From the NCBI RefSeq assembly GCF_014269285.1, contig NZ_JACOAF010000042.1, positions 1-42,769 of the forward strand: DNA of 42,769 bases, in the 5' to 3' direction. Below, piece after piece: positions 7,206 to 15,353 of this stretch. Origin of the DNA: Rufibacter sediminis (GTDB lineage: Bacteria; Bacteroidota; Bacteroidia; Cytophagales; Hymenobacteraceae). Position 1 is the first letter of the stretch; each line of letters opens with the position of its first letter. The translations under genes were made by a program, and so were the position numbers. The notes beneath the pieces are model-generated. The model had not been told where the DNA came from and did not search any database. It saw only the letters and a program-made list of their open reading frames with translations.

Positions 7206-9287
7206 TTAATATGCCAGCAACTCAGTTAAAGCAGCCAGAACCTTATCGGCGTTAGGTAACATCATCTTCTCCAGCTCCACGTTCAGCGGCACGGCAGGCA
7301 GGTTCTCGGCACCTAAGGTGAGAACCGGGGCATCCAGGTGTTGGAAGCAGGTTTTACCAATGCGGCCGGCCAGAGACTCGGCGAAGGAATTCATCAGCGG
7401 TTCCTCAGTCAACACCAGCACCTTACCGTGACGCTTCACCGAGGCTTCCACTGCTTCATAATCCAGCGGGTTCAGCGTTCTCAGATCCACGATCTCCACG
7501 CTACCAGTTAAGTGCTTACTTGCGGATTTCGCCCAGTAAACGCCCATGCCGTAGGTGATCACCGTGACGCTGTTCCCCTGGCGCACCTGCTCTTCCGCAG
7601 CGTGCTGGACCACGTTGGCTTTTCCCAGCGGCAGTACATAATCTGCGGCTGGCTCGGTAGTTTTTGCGTCTTCGGTGCCCGGCACTTTAGACCAGTACAG
7701 GCCTTTGTGTTCCAGCATCACCACGGGGTTCGGGTCCAGGAACGCGGCTTTCATGAGCCCTTTCATATCGGCCGCGTTGCTGGGGTACACCACTTTGATG
7801 CCCCGGATGTTCAGCAAGGTAGACTCAATGCTCCCGGAATGGTAGGGTCCGCCACCGCCGTAAGCACCAATGGGCACCCGGATCAAGCTTTGGATGGGGA
7901 ACTTGCCCATGCTCAGGTAGCAGCTTTTGGAAAGCTCTTCCACCAACTGGTTGATGCCCGGCCAGATGTAATCCGCAAACTGAATCTCCACGATGGGTTT
8001 GGCCCCCACCGCTGACATGCCCGCTGTAGACCCCACAATGTACGCTTCCTGGATGGGCGTGTTGAAGACCCGGTTATCGCCGTATTTCTTGGCCAGCAGA
8101 GCCGCCTCGCGGAACACGCCACCTAATTCGCCGCCTACATCCTGGCCGTAGAACAGCGCCTCTGGGTATTGCTTCAGGAGATCATCCACGGCGTGGAGTG
8201 CGGCATCTACCATGGTGGTTTTCTCCCCTTTTTCCGGGGTTCTGGTGCCGCTTTCCTCGGTCACGGGCGTGGGCGCGAACTCATGCAGGTGAAACGTGGC
8301 GGGGTCTGGATCTGCGGCTGCCAACGCTTTCTGGTATTGTTCCTGCACCTCCTGCTTCACCTCCTGAGCAATGGAAATGAGGGCATCGGCGGTAATGCCT
8401 TGCTCCAACAGATACGTTCCCAGTTTCGGCAGCGGGTCCAGTAAACTATGCTCGGTTAAGTTGTCGCCCCGGTACCATTCCCGGCGAACGCCCGAGGTAT
8501 GATGGCCCAGCAACGGGCACTTGGCGTGCACCAGCACCGGACGGCGTTCCTGGCGGGCAATCCGGAAAGCCTCGGTTAGGCCGGTATACGAATCAATGAA
8601 ATCAGCCCCGTCTACGCGCATTCTTTCCAGACCTTTGAACCCGGCCGCGTACTCGTAGGCATCCATGGCCCGCATCTCCGTTCCTTTCGCCGAGATTCCC
8701 CAGTCGTTGTCCTGCACCAGGTAAATGATGGGCAGCTTTTTCAAGACCGCCATCTGGAAGGCCTCGGCCACTTCGCCTTCGGTCACGGAGCCATCGCCCA
8801 GGGAGCAAACCACCACGCGCCCTTCAGCAGCCTCCATGATGTTCTGTGACTCCAGGTAAGCCAAGGCGTGCGCCATGCCGGTGGCCGGAATGGCCTGCAT
8901 GCCCGTGGCGGAGCTTTGGTGCGGAATTACGGGAAAGCCTTCCCGCCGGAGCGACGGATGGCCGTAATAGGTTCTGCCGCCGCTGAACGGATCATCGCGT
9001 TTGGCCATGAGCTGGAGCATGAGCTCGTACGGCGACAAACCCAAGCCCAGCAAAATGGACTCGTCTCGGTAGTAAACGGATAAAAAATCTTTCTCAGTGA
9101 GATGAAACGCCGTGGCCAACTGAATGGCTTCATGGCCGCGGGAGGTGCTATGGACGTATTTGCTGCAAATGGCCTTGTTTTCTTCGTATGTATCGGCCAG
9201 CGCTTTGGCGGTGAGCATCAGGCGGTAGGCTTTAAGCAGAAGGTCCAACTCCACTTGGGGTGCGGCTTCAACAGAAGTCTGGTTCAT
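7206..9287 (-). CDS. Branched-chain 2-oxo acid dehydrogenase E1, fused alpha and beta subunits
   Basis: The 693-residue protein joins E1-alpha (about 15-345) and E1-beta (about 360-690) in one chain. The thiamine diphosphate motif GDGSVTEGEVAEAFQMA starts at residue 164, with the metal-binding Asn at about 194. The beta part shows FNTPIQEAYIVGSTAGM, the QFADYIWPGINQL stretch and HSGSIESTLL. E1 decarboxylates branched-chain 2-oxo acids (or pyruvate) and passes the acyl group to lipoyl-E2. Fused E1 of this length is common in Bacteroidota and usually called 2-oxoisovalerate dehydrogenase; sequence alone does not settle the substrate. No E2 or E3 gene is near. It is divergent from hemF and ends against a long hairpin. 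Confidence 0.92.
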   Translation of the reverse strand: MNQTSVEAAPQVELDLLLKAYRLMLTAKALADTYEENKAICSKYVHSTSRGHEAIQLATAFHLTEKDFLSVYYRDESILLGLGLSPYELMLQLMAKRDDPFSGGRTYYGHPSLRREGFPVIPHQSSATGMQAIPATGMAHALAYLESQNIMEAAEGRVVVCSLGDGSVTEGEVAEAFQMAVLKKLPIIYLVQDNDWGISAKGTEMRAMDAYEYAAGFKGLERMRVDGADFIDSYTGLTEAFRIARQERRPVLVHAKCPLLGHHTSGVRREWYRGDNLTEHSLLDPLPKLGTYLLEQGITADALISIAQEVKQEVQEQYQKALAAADPDPATFHLHEFAPTPVTEESGTRTPEKGEKTTMVDAALHAVDDLLKQYPEALFYGQDVGGELGGVFREAALLAKKYGDNRVFNTPIQEAYIVGSTAGMSAVGAKPIVEIQFADYIWPGINQLVEELSKSCYLSMGKFPIQSLIRVPIGAYGGGGPYHSGSIESTLLNIRGIKVVYPSNAADMKGLMKAAFLDPNPVVMLEHKGLYWSKVPGTEDAKTTEPAADYVLPLGKANVVQHAAEEQVRQGNSVTVITYGMGVYWAKSASKHLTGSVEIVDLRTLNPLDYEAVEASVKRHGKVLVLTEEPLMNSFAESLAGRIGKTCFQHLDAPVLTLGAENLPAVPLNVELEKMMLPNADKVLAALTELLAY

Positions 9288-9374
9288 AAGCTAACATTTG
9301 TTCGGTTTTCTAAGTTAGGGCTTCTGCCGTAGAAAGCAAAATCAGGAAAGTATGGGCCTCTGCCATTTATCGCC

Positions 9375-9382
9375 TATTTTTG
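9375..9382 (+). promoter_or_regulatory. Possible Bacteroidota -7 box for hemF
   Basis: TATTTTTG matches the TAnnTTTG -7 consensus and lies 33 bases before the hemF ATG. No clear -33 TTTG is seen at the usual distance, so this is a weak call. Confidence 0.35.
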
Positions 9383-9415
9383 CCAAAACGCCTGTAAAAC
9401 AGAAAAGAATCTACC

Positions 9416-10312
9416 ATGAGAGATACGATACAAAAATGGTTTAAGTCATTTCAGGAACGCCTTTGCCAGGATCTGGAAACCTGTGACGGCGTGGCCCACT
9501 TCCAGGAAGACCATTGGGAGCGGCCTGGCGGCGGCGGCGGTGCGGCTCGCGTGATCCAGAATGGCGCTGTTTTTGAAAAAGGAGGCGTTAATTTCTCCGC
9601 CGTGGAAGGGGTTTTGCCGCCCAAAGGAGCCGCCGCGCTGCATTTGCCCGACCCGCATTTCTTCGCCACCGGCGTATCGGTGGTCATGCACCCAGGTAAT
9701 CCGCATGTACCCATTACGCACATGAACGTGCGCTATTTTGAGGCGGGCAACGGCGAGGCTTGGTTTGGCGGCGGCATAGACCTCACGCCCATTTACGTGA
9801 ACAAGGCGCAGGTAAAATTCTTCCACCAGCAACTGAAAAACACCTGTGACCGGTTCCAGCCGGCTTACTACCCGGAATTCAAGAAGTGGGCCGATGACTA
9901 TTTCTACATTCCGCACCGCGAGGAAACCCGCGGCGTGGGCGGTATTTTCTTTGACCGGCTCAGCGCCACCCCCGAGATTTCCATCGAAGAACGGTTTGCC
10001 TTTGTGCAGGCTGTGGCAGATACCTTCGCGCCCACGTATACAGCCATTGTAAACGAGAATAAAACTCGCGATTTCAGCCCGCAGGAGAAAGAATGGCAGC
10101 TGATCCGGCGCGGACGCTACGTGGAGTTTAATCTGGTCAACGACAGGGGCACCAAATTCGGGTTGGAGACAAACGGTAGAACCGAATCCATTTTGATGAG
10201 CCTGCCCCCGCTGGCCAGCTGGCACTACAGCCACGCCCCTGCTGAAGGATCGGCGGAAGCCGAAGCTTTAGCTTGCTTCCGGAAAGACATAGATTGGGTC
10301 AATTCCCTATAA
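9416..10312 (+). CDS. hemF: Oxygen-dependent coproporphyrinogen III oxidase
   Basis: The 298-residue protein matches the whole length of the HemF family, which uses oxygen to turn coproporphyrinogen III into protoporphyrinogen IX in haem synthesis in the cytoplasm. Family stretches seen are GGGGAARVIQNGAVFEKGGV (about 38-57), THMNVRYFEAG, AWFGGGIDLTPIYV, CDRFQPAYYPEFKKWADDYF, HREETRGVGGIFFD and RGRYVEFNLVNDRGTKFGL near the C-terminus. The presence of HemF fits an aerobic organism. The next gene begins 2 bases after the stop, so the two are probably co-transcribed, although no functional link is obvious. Confidence 0.97.
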   Translation: MRDTIQKWFKSFQERLCQDLETCDGVAHFQEDHWERPGGGGGAARVIQNGAVFEKGGVNFSAVEGVLPPKGAAALHLPDPHFFATGVSVVMHPGNPHVPITHMNVRYFEAGNGEAWFGGGIDLTPIYVNKAQVKFFHQQLKNTCDRFQPAYYPEFKKWADDYFYIPHREETRGVGGIFFDRLSATPEISIEERFAFVQAVADTFAPTYTAIVNENKTRDFSPQEKEWQLIRRGRYVEFNLVNDRGTKFGLETNGRTESILMSLPPLASWHYSHAPAEGSAEAEALACFRKDIDWVNSL

Positions 10313-10314
10313 CC

Positions 10315-10884
10315 ATGGACGAGATCATCGCATTTGACCAGGCCCTTTTTCTGGAGCTGAACAGCCACCAGTCCCCCTTCTGGGATGCCGCCATGGTGCT
10401 CATCTCCAACAAGTACGTGTGGTTTCCTTTTTACGGGGTGCTGGTGGGCCTGTTCATCTACTTCTACAAACGGAAAGGCTGGCTGATGGTCCTTTCGCTG
10501 GGTGCCAGCGTGGGCCTCGCGGATTTTATTTCCTCCGGAATTCTGAAGCCCACGGTCGCCCGCCTGCGGCCCTGCCATGATGCTATGTTAGGTACCGTGA
10601 ACGCCATTGACGGCTGCGGCGGCCAATACGGGTTTGTCTCTTCACACGCCGCCAACGCCTTTGCCGTGGCTATTTTCGTGATTCTGCTGCTGCCTAAAAA
10701 GCAGTGGCTCTTCAAGATTCTGCTGTTGGTCTGGGCGCTGGCTATTTCCTACAGCAGGGTGTACCTGGGCGTGCATTACCCCGGAGATATCACCGCCGGA
10801 GCTTTGATTGGCATAGCCACCGCCTGGCTGAGCATGTACTTCTACCGGAAAGCCTCAGAACGCTTTCTTTTCTGGCAACGCTAA
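10315..10884 (+). CDS. PAP2-family membrane phosphatase
   Basis: A 189-residue polytopic membrane protein with the three phosphatase motifs of the PAP2 superfamily in order: KPTVARLRP (78-86), SSHA (109-112, proton-donor His 111), and SRVYLGVHYPGD (147-158, nucleophile His 154). About five membrane segments surround them. PAP2 enzymes remove phosphate from lipids such as undecaprenyl diphosphate or phosphatidylglycerol phosphate; the substrate is not determined. The ATG at 10315 was chosen because it lies 2 bases after the hemF stop. A longer reading frame starting at 10273 would overlap hemF and adds no membrane or family sequence. Confidence 0.92.
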   Translation: MDEIIAFDQALFLELNSHQSPFWDAAMVLISNKYVWFPFYGVLVGLFIYFYKRKGWLMVLSLGASVGLADFISSGILKPTVARLRPCHDAMLGTVNAIDGCGGQYGFVSSHAANAFAVAIFVILLLPKKQWLFKILLLVWALAISYSRVYLGVHYPGDITAGALIGIATAWLSMYFYRKASERFLFWQR

Positions 10885-10901
10885 GCTTCTGCAGAAAATC
10901 T

Positions 10902-10937
10902 GTTTTGGGCCTCTTTTCCCAAAAAAAGGCCTAAAAC
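10902..10937. repeat. 36-nt palindromic element, copy 5
   Basis: Left half GTTTTGGGCCTCTTTT and right half AAAAAGGCCTAAAAC. It fills the 60-base gap between convergent PAP2 and ribE genes, ending 7 bases before the ribE stop codon. Confidence 0.88.
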
Positions 10938-10944
10938 AATTATG

Positions 10945-11532
10945 TTACTTTTGCAGCAAGCGGGCCACGTATTTCCCGATGATATCAAATTCTAGGTTCA
11001 CCTGATCTCCTGGTTTCACCGCGTGCAGGTTGGTGAACTCATAGGTATACGGGATGATGGCCACGGAAAAAAAGTTCTCCCCAGATTCCACCACCGTAAG
11101 GCTGATGCCGTTCACGCAGATGGAGCCTTTCTCCACGGTCACGTTCCCCGCCGCCTGCGGTTGATAGGAAAACCGGAAAAGCCAGCTTCCCTGTTGGTCT
11201 CTCACCTCTTCACAGATGCCCACCTGGTCCACGTGCCCCTGCACAATGTGTCCATCGTAGCGGCTGTTGGCCAGCAGGCAACGCTCCAGGTTCACCTTGT
11301 CCCCCTCCTTCAGCTGCCCCAAATTGGTCCGGGACAACGTCTCGGCAATGGCCGTCACGGTATACGTATCTCCCTCTAGAGCCACCACGGTGAGGCAAAC
11401 ACCGTTATGGGCGACACTCTGGTCAATCTTCAGCTCATGGGTGAACGGACAGCTCAGCGTGAAATGACGGTTCGCCTGCTCATCTCTAATGGCCTTCACC
11501 TGGGCCTGCGCTTCTATGATTCCTGTAAACAT
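10945..11532 (-). CDS. ribE: Riboflavin synthase, alpha subunit
   Basis: A 195-residue protein with the two tandem lumazine-binding barrels of riboflavin synthase. The first starts MFTGIIEAQ and includes VAHNGVCLTV (about residues 41-50). The second starts near residue 98 with VQGHVDQVG and includes GSICVNGISLTV. The enzyme dismutates two molecules of 6,7-dimethyl-8-ribityllumazine to riboflavin. No other rib gene is near. Its first codon is 7 bases from the edge of a long inverted repeat (11540-11700), which therefore makes up most of its leader. I looked for an FMN riboswitch there and saw none of its conserved sequence. Confidence 0.96.
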   Translation of the reverse strand: MFTGIIEAQAQVKAIRDEQANRHFTLSCPFTHELKIDQSVAHNGVCLTVVALEGDTYTVTAIAETLSRTNLGQLKEGDKVNLERCLLANSRYDGHIVQGHVDQVGICEEVRDQQGSWLFRFSYQPQAAGNVTVEKGSICVNGISLTVVESGENFFSVAIIPYTYEFTNLHAVKPGDQVNLEFDIIGKYVARLLQK

Positions 11533-11539
11533 GGTTTCT

Positions 11540-11700
11540 AATGTGCTAATTAGGTAATGTGCTGATGTGCTATCTTCTAGTTTGCTACTTAGGGAATGTG
11601 CTTATTAGTTCTGAATTTTTTGATGTACATGTGTGATACTCATAGCAATGTACGTATGTGATACAATTAGCACATCAGCACATTAACCAATTAGCACATT
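11540..11700. repeat. 161-bp inverted repeat upstream of ribE
   Basis: Arms 11540-11572 and 11668-11700 are 33-bp inverted repeats with only two or three mismatches; the right arm begins TAGCACATCAGCACATTA. Both arms are built of ATGTGCTAAT-like units. The inside holds a further imperfect palindrome around TGATGTACATGTGTGATAC and GTACGTATGTGATAC. It fills the gap between the glycosyltransferase stop and the ribE start. Confidence 0.85.
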
Positions 11701-11702
11701 CC

Positions 11703-13109
11703 CTACTTCCCTCTTCCCTGAATAATGATCTTGATGGTGTAGAGCAGTACCCGGAAGTCCATGACCAGGGACATGTTCTCAATGTAGAGGATGTCGTATT
11801 TCAGGCGGCGGACCATTTCGGGCACGTTCTGCGCGTATCCAAACTTCACCTGCCCCAGGGACGTGATGCCGGGCCTCACCCGCTGCAGGTGTTTGTAGTG
11901 GGGAGCCTGCTCGGTGATCAGATCGATAAAATGTTGCCGCTCCGGCCGCGGCCCTACCAGACTCATCTCCCCGATCAAGACATTGTAGAACTGCGGAATC
12001 TCATCCAGCCGTACTTTTCGCATGAATCTACCTAGTTTGGTCACCCGAGGGTCATCGTCCGAGGAAAGCGCCGGACCGAATTTCTCGGCATCCTGGTACA
12101 TGCTTCTGAATTTAAGGATGTTGAACGGCTTGCCGTGCTGCCCGATCCGCTCCTGCCGGAATAGCACGGGCCCCGGGGAGGACGTTTTCACCAAAATAGC
12201 CAGTAAAGCGTACAGAGGCGAGAGAATGGTCAAGACCAGAATAGCGGTGACCAGATCCAGTACCCTTTTGAGCAGTTGTTGCCAAACGGGCATCAAATCG
12301 CGTTTCACTTCTATCAGCGGCGTCCCGAACAGGTGCGATACCCTTACGGAACCCAGCAGAATCTGGTAGACATCGGGCAGAATACTGATCCGGACATCCT
12401 CTCCTTCCAGGTACGTCAGAATCTGCTGAATGAGTTGGTGTTCTGAAGGCTCAATAGCGATAATCACTTCCTGCACCTGCTGCTCTTTGATCACCTCGGG
12501 CAGCTTATGGAAAGAACCCAGTGAGGGAATCTCCTCCTGAAACGCATGCGGTTGCGAGGGCTGGCTCTGCACAAAGCCGATGATCCGGAGGCCCAGGTGC
12601 CGGTTGTTGTTCACCAATTCATTGTACACCTCCCGGGCATTGCCGCTGGAACCCACCACCACCGTCCGGAAATACACCTCTCCGTTGTAGACCAGCTTTT
12701 TAAGATGGCTCAATACATAGGTCTTGATGAACACCGAAAAGAAGAAATGCAGCAGAAAGTACATTCCAATGGGCTTGGAATACACATGGAATTTGATCAG
12801 CTCAGGGTCATCATAGATAAACGCCAGGTAAATGGCCGTGGCTCCCCCCAGCGAGATACTGGCCAGGAGAACAACTTCCCGGAACCGCGACAACCGGAAG
12901 ATGTCCCGGTAGCGGCCCAGCAAGGCGTAGAGCACCACCCAGGAGCTGGCAATGACAAAAGAGCGGCTTAGAAAAGCCAGATTGAGAATATCGGGGAAGC
13001 CGACAAAAGCATAGTTATTAGAAAGATAGAAGACAGACCAGGCCAGGAAGGCTGCCAAAAAATCTCCGAGAATAAGTTTGTAGATATGTCTGGTACGGGT
13101 GAACAGCAT
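11703..13109 (-). CDS. Polyprenyl-phosphate sugar-1-phosphate transferase (exopolysaccharide initiation)
   Basis: The 468-residue protein has the WbaP/PssY layout. Four or five membrane segments (about 10-135) are followed by a Rossmann-like domain (about 145-260, starting TVVVGSSGNAREVYNEL) and a C-terminal bacterial sugar transferase domain (about 275-468). That domain shows RVLDLVTAILVLTILSPLY, FRQERIGQHGKPFNILKFRS, KVRLDEIPQFYNVLIGEMS and VGPRPER. It transfers a sugar phosphate, often galactose or glucose, from a UDP-sugar to undecaprenyl phosphate, the first step of exopolysaccharide or O-antigen building. No other polysaccharide gene is adjacent, so the final polymer is unknown. Confidence 0.93.
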   Translation of the reverse strand: MLFTRTRHIYKLILGDFLAAFLAWSVFYLSNNYAFVGFPDILNLAFLSRSFVIASSWVVLYALLGRYRDIFRLSRFREVVLLASISLGGATAIYLAFIYDDPELIKFHVYSKPIGMYFLLHFFFSVFIKTYVLSHLKKLVYNGEVYFRTVVVGSSGNAREVYNELVNNNRHLGLRIIGFVQSQPSQPHAFQEEIPSLGSFHKLPEVIKEQQVQEVIIAIEPSEHQLIQQILTYLEGEDVRISILPDVYQILLGSVRVSHLFGTPLIEVKRDLMPVWQQLLKRVLDLVTAILVLTILSPLYALLAILVKTSSPGPVLFRQERIGQHGKPFNILKFRSMYQDAEKFGPALSSDDDPRVTKLGRFMRKVRLDEIPQFYNVLIGEMSLVGPRPERQHFIDLITEQAPHYKHLQRVRPGITSLGQVKFGYAQNVPEMVRRLKYDILYIENMSLVMDFRVLLYTIKIIIQGRGK

Positions 13110-13155
13110 GGATTCTCACATGAACAGAGCAGCGGAAAATGGCTCCATCGGGCCA

Positions 13156-13163
13156 CAAAGCTA
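13156..13163 (-). promoter_or_regulatory. Possible Bacteroidota -7 box for the sugar transferase gene
   Basis: Read on the minus strand this is TAGCTTTG, a full match to TAnnTTTG. A TTG lies 16 bases further upstream. It is 47 bases before the start codon. The spacing is slightly short of the usual one. Confidence 0.4.
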
Positions 13164-13290
13164 CACGAATTTCAGAACGCAAGGTTAAAAATTAAATTTC
13201 GTGTCTATGAACACCTAATTGCTAATTTCGCGACGTTGTTTCTTCAGATTCGGCAGCTAAACGTATAAAAGTAATTTACCTGACCCATTT

Positions 13291-13941
13291 ATGCTGATAG
13301 ATAATTACCGACACAAAGGCATGCGCAAGAGTTTGGTGCGTACTGTTCAGGAAAAAGGAATCAAAGACCCAAGGGTGTTGCAGGCGCTGGAGAAGGTGCC
13401 CCGGCACTTCTTCTTTGAGAAAGCCTTCCTGGAGCAGGCGTATCAAGACAAAGCGTTCCCCATTGGCGAAGGACAGACTATTTCTCAGCCCTACACCGTT
13501 GCCTACCAGACCGAGCTGCTGGAAGTGCAACCCACTGACAAAGTGCTGGAGATTGGCACCGGCTCTGGATACCAGTGCAGTGTGCTGTTGCAACTTACCC
13601 CGCAGGTGTACACCATTGAGTACAACGAAGTGCTCTTCCAGAAGGCCAACCGCCAGTTTCAGCTGATGGGCCTGGCTCCTTTCACCTTTCTGGGCGACGG
13701 CTCTGAAGGCTTGCCGCAACACGCCCCGTACCACAAAATACTGGTCACCGCCGGTGCCCCCATCATCCCCAAAACCCTGCTCCGTCAACTCACCATCGGG
13801 GGGAAACTCGTGATTCCGGTGGGCGATACCGGGGTACAGAAAATGCTGCGCATCACGCGGGTGGGCGAAGGGGAATTCACCAAGGAGGAGTTTGGCGACT
13901 TTAAGTTTGTGCCGCTTCTGGGTAAGCAGGGCTGGCAATAA
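13291..13941 (+). CDS. pcm: Protein-L-isoaspartate O-methyltransferase
   Basis: A 216-residue protein of the PCMT family, which methylates isoaspartyl residues in aged proteins and so starts their repair. The S-adenosylmethionine motif EIGTGSGYQCSVL is at about residues 87-99. The N-terminal substrate part has VPRHFFFEKAFLEQAYQDKA and GEGQTISQPYTVAYQTELL, both typical. The C-terminal LVTAGAPIIPKTLLRQLTIG and KLVIPVGD complete the fold. It is divergent from the sugar transferase gene and is followed by a 36-nt palindromic element. Confidence 0.95.
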   Translation: MLIDNYRHKGMRKSLVRTVQEKGIKDPRVLQALEKVPRHFFFEKAFLEQAYQDKAFPIGEGQTISQPYTVAYQTELLEVQPTDKVLEIGTGSGYQCSVLLQLTPQVYTIEYNEVLFQKANRQFQLMGLAPFTFLGDGSEGLPQHAPYHKILVTAGAPIIPKTLLRQLTIGGKLVIPVGDTGVQKMLRITRVGEGEFTKEEFGDFKFVPLLGKQGWQ

Positions 13942-13948
13942 CTCGGCT

Positions 13949-13984
13949 GTTTTAGCCTTCCTTTTTCAGAAACACCCCTAAAAC
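13949..13984. repeat. 36-nt palindromic element, copy 6
   Basis: Left half GTTTTAGCCTTCCTTT and right half AGAAACACCCCTAAAAC. It begins 8 bases after the pcm stop, between two genes that face the same way. Confidence 0.8.
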
Positions 13985-14078
13985 GCTGCGCGAGGGCAGC
14001 GGCTCTGCAGGCAAAAAAGTAACGAGCTTTGGGGTTTCCGGTGTATCTTTACCAACTCAATTACACCTCTTCTATTAT

Positions 14079-14600
14079 ATGCGTAAGCAAAAATCTGTTA
14101 AAGAATCCTATGTAAGGATGACAGAACTCGTTCTGCCCAATGATACCAATACCCTAAACAACCTCATGGGGGGCAGAATGATGCATTGGATGGACATTGT
14201 TTCGGCCATTTCGGCCCAGAAACACTCCAACCGCATTGTCGTGACCGCGTCCGTAGACAATGTCTCTTTCCGGGAAAGCATTAAACTGGGCAACGTGATC
14301 ACGCTGGAAGCGCAGGTTACGCGGGCTTTCAGCACGTCTATGGAAGTGCACATCACCGTGTGGGCCGAAGACATTCCTTCCGGCACCAAGGTAAAGTCCA
14401 ATGAAGCCTATTTCACCTTTGTGGCGCTGGATGAGAATGGACAGGCGGTCACCGTGCCAGAAGCCCTCCCCGAGTCTGATGAGGAAAAAGAGCAATATGC
14501 CGGAGCCCTGCGCCGCCGTCAGCTTCGCCTCATTCTGGGTGGCCGCATGAAACCGCATGACGCAAACGAACTCAAAGCCATCTTTGACTTAGCAGATTAA
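14079..14600 (+). CDS. Hotdog-fold acyl-CoA thioesterase
   Basis: The 173-residue protein has one hotdog domain of the YciA/BACH type. NTLNNLMGGRMMHWMDIVSA (about 23-42) carries the catalytic Asp in the family place. SVDNVSFRESIKLGNVITLEA and KSNEAYFTFVALDENG follow. It should hydrolyse acyl-CoA esters to free acid and CoA; chain length is not clear from sequence. The C-terminal tail is charged. The next gene begins 32 bases downstream on the same strand and may share its transcript. Confidence 0.92.
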   Translation: MRKQKSVKESYVRMTELVLPNDTNTLNNLMGGRMMHWMDIVSAISAQKHSNRIVVTASVDNVSFRESIKLGNVITLEAQVTRAFSTSMEVHITVWAEDIPSGTKVKSNEAYFTFVALDENGQAVTVPEALPESDEEKEQYAGALRRRQLRLILGGRMKPHDANELKAIFDLAD

Positions 14601-14632
14601 TTCACAGCGTTTTAAATCACGTCACCAACTCT

Positions 14633-15280
14633 ATGTCTTCAACTGCCAACGACCTCTTGTTTCTACAGAACCTGTACGGACAAGACACGCTGTATGTGAT
14701 CCCTGAACCGGCAAACGAAGAAGCCATCTCCTTCACCCAGGCAGCGACCGTCACTCCGGAACCAGTGCAGGTGGAAGTTCCGTTAGCCACGACAGCTCCT
14801 CTTCTGGATAAGATTTCGGTGCCGGAGGAAGTGCAACCAGAACCAGCTCCTGCTCCTATTTCGACGCCAGCCGCCGTAGCGCCGACGGAAATCCAGTGGC
14901 TGGGAGAAGCTGAGCGCGGTACGTATCTGTTGTTTGAAGTAGCAGATGACGTGTTCCGGAAATTGCCGCAGCACCAATTCCTGCAGAAGGTTATGGCGGC
15001 AGTGGGCTTAACCACGGCGCAGATCAAGTTCGGGAATATGTCCCGGGAGCTGACGCATGACGTGAAACAGATTGCCGCTCAGAATGCCGCCAGACACATC
15101 ATCCTGTTCGGGCAGGGCTTGCCGGTGGCTAACTTGTCCCGCATGGAGTTCTACCGGATGTACAAGTTTGAGGAATCGCGCTTTGTATTGGTAGACTCGC
15201 TGGAGGACATTGAGCAAAGTGTGGAGTTGAAGAAGAAGCTCTGGGAGGTATTGCAGAAGATATTTTTGCAGCAGAATTAA
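14633..15280 (+). CDS. Unknown two-part protein, possible HolD/psi-like clamp-loader subunit
   Basis: A 215-residue protein I do not recognise with certainty. It has a short conserved-looking N-terminal peptide (LLFLQNLYGQDTLYVIPE, 8-25), a Pro/Ala/Glu-rich linker (about 35-86), and a compact C-terminal domain (88-215). That domain contains FLQKVMAAVGL (116-126), ARHIILFGQGLP (153-164) and KKLWEVLQKIF (201-211). A short tethering peptide plus a small alpha/beta domain ending in an LW..L...F helix recalls DNA polymerase III psi (HolD), whose N-terminus binds the clamp loader. This is inference from pattern only. It follows the thioesterase by 32 bases and ends against a strong hairpin. Confidence 0.7.
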   Translation: MSSTANDLLFLQNLYGQDTLYVIPEPANEEAISFTQAATVTPEPVQVEVPLATTAPLLDKISVPEEVQPEPAPAPISTPAAVAPTEIQWLGEAERGTYLLFEVADDVFRKLPQHQFLQKVMAAVGLTTAQIKFGNMSRELTHDVKQIAAQNAARHIILFGQGLPVANLSRMEFYRMYKFEESRFVLVDSLEDIEQSVELKKKLWEVLQKIFLQQN

Positions 15281-15288
15281 AAAAACGG

Positions 15289-15342
15289 CCCTAAAACGGA
15301 AACGGCTGCCATTGAGGAATGGCAGCCGTTTCTGTTTTAGGG
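15289..15342 (-). terminator. Hairpin terminator with inside-out palindromic-element arms
   Basis: A 54-base hairpin: outer arms CCCTAAAAC / GTTTTAGGG, inner stem GAAACGGCTGCCATT / AATGGCAGCCGTTTC, loop GAGG. On the minus strand it is followed by a T-run (from 15285 downward), so it fits as the terminator of the gatB-TlpA transcript. It also lies just after the plus-strand gene. The arms are those of the 36-nt element, but in reversed order. Confidence 0.85.
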
Positions 15343-15353
15343 TACTTAATAAA

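Noticed and set aside
9375-9404. Partial element upstream of hemF
   Set aside because: CCAAAACGCCTGTAAAACAG shares fragments with the element but does not form its hairpin.
11540-11700. FMN riboswitch upstream of ribE
   Set aside because: The leader is a simple long inverted repeat and has none of the conserved FMN aptamer sequence.
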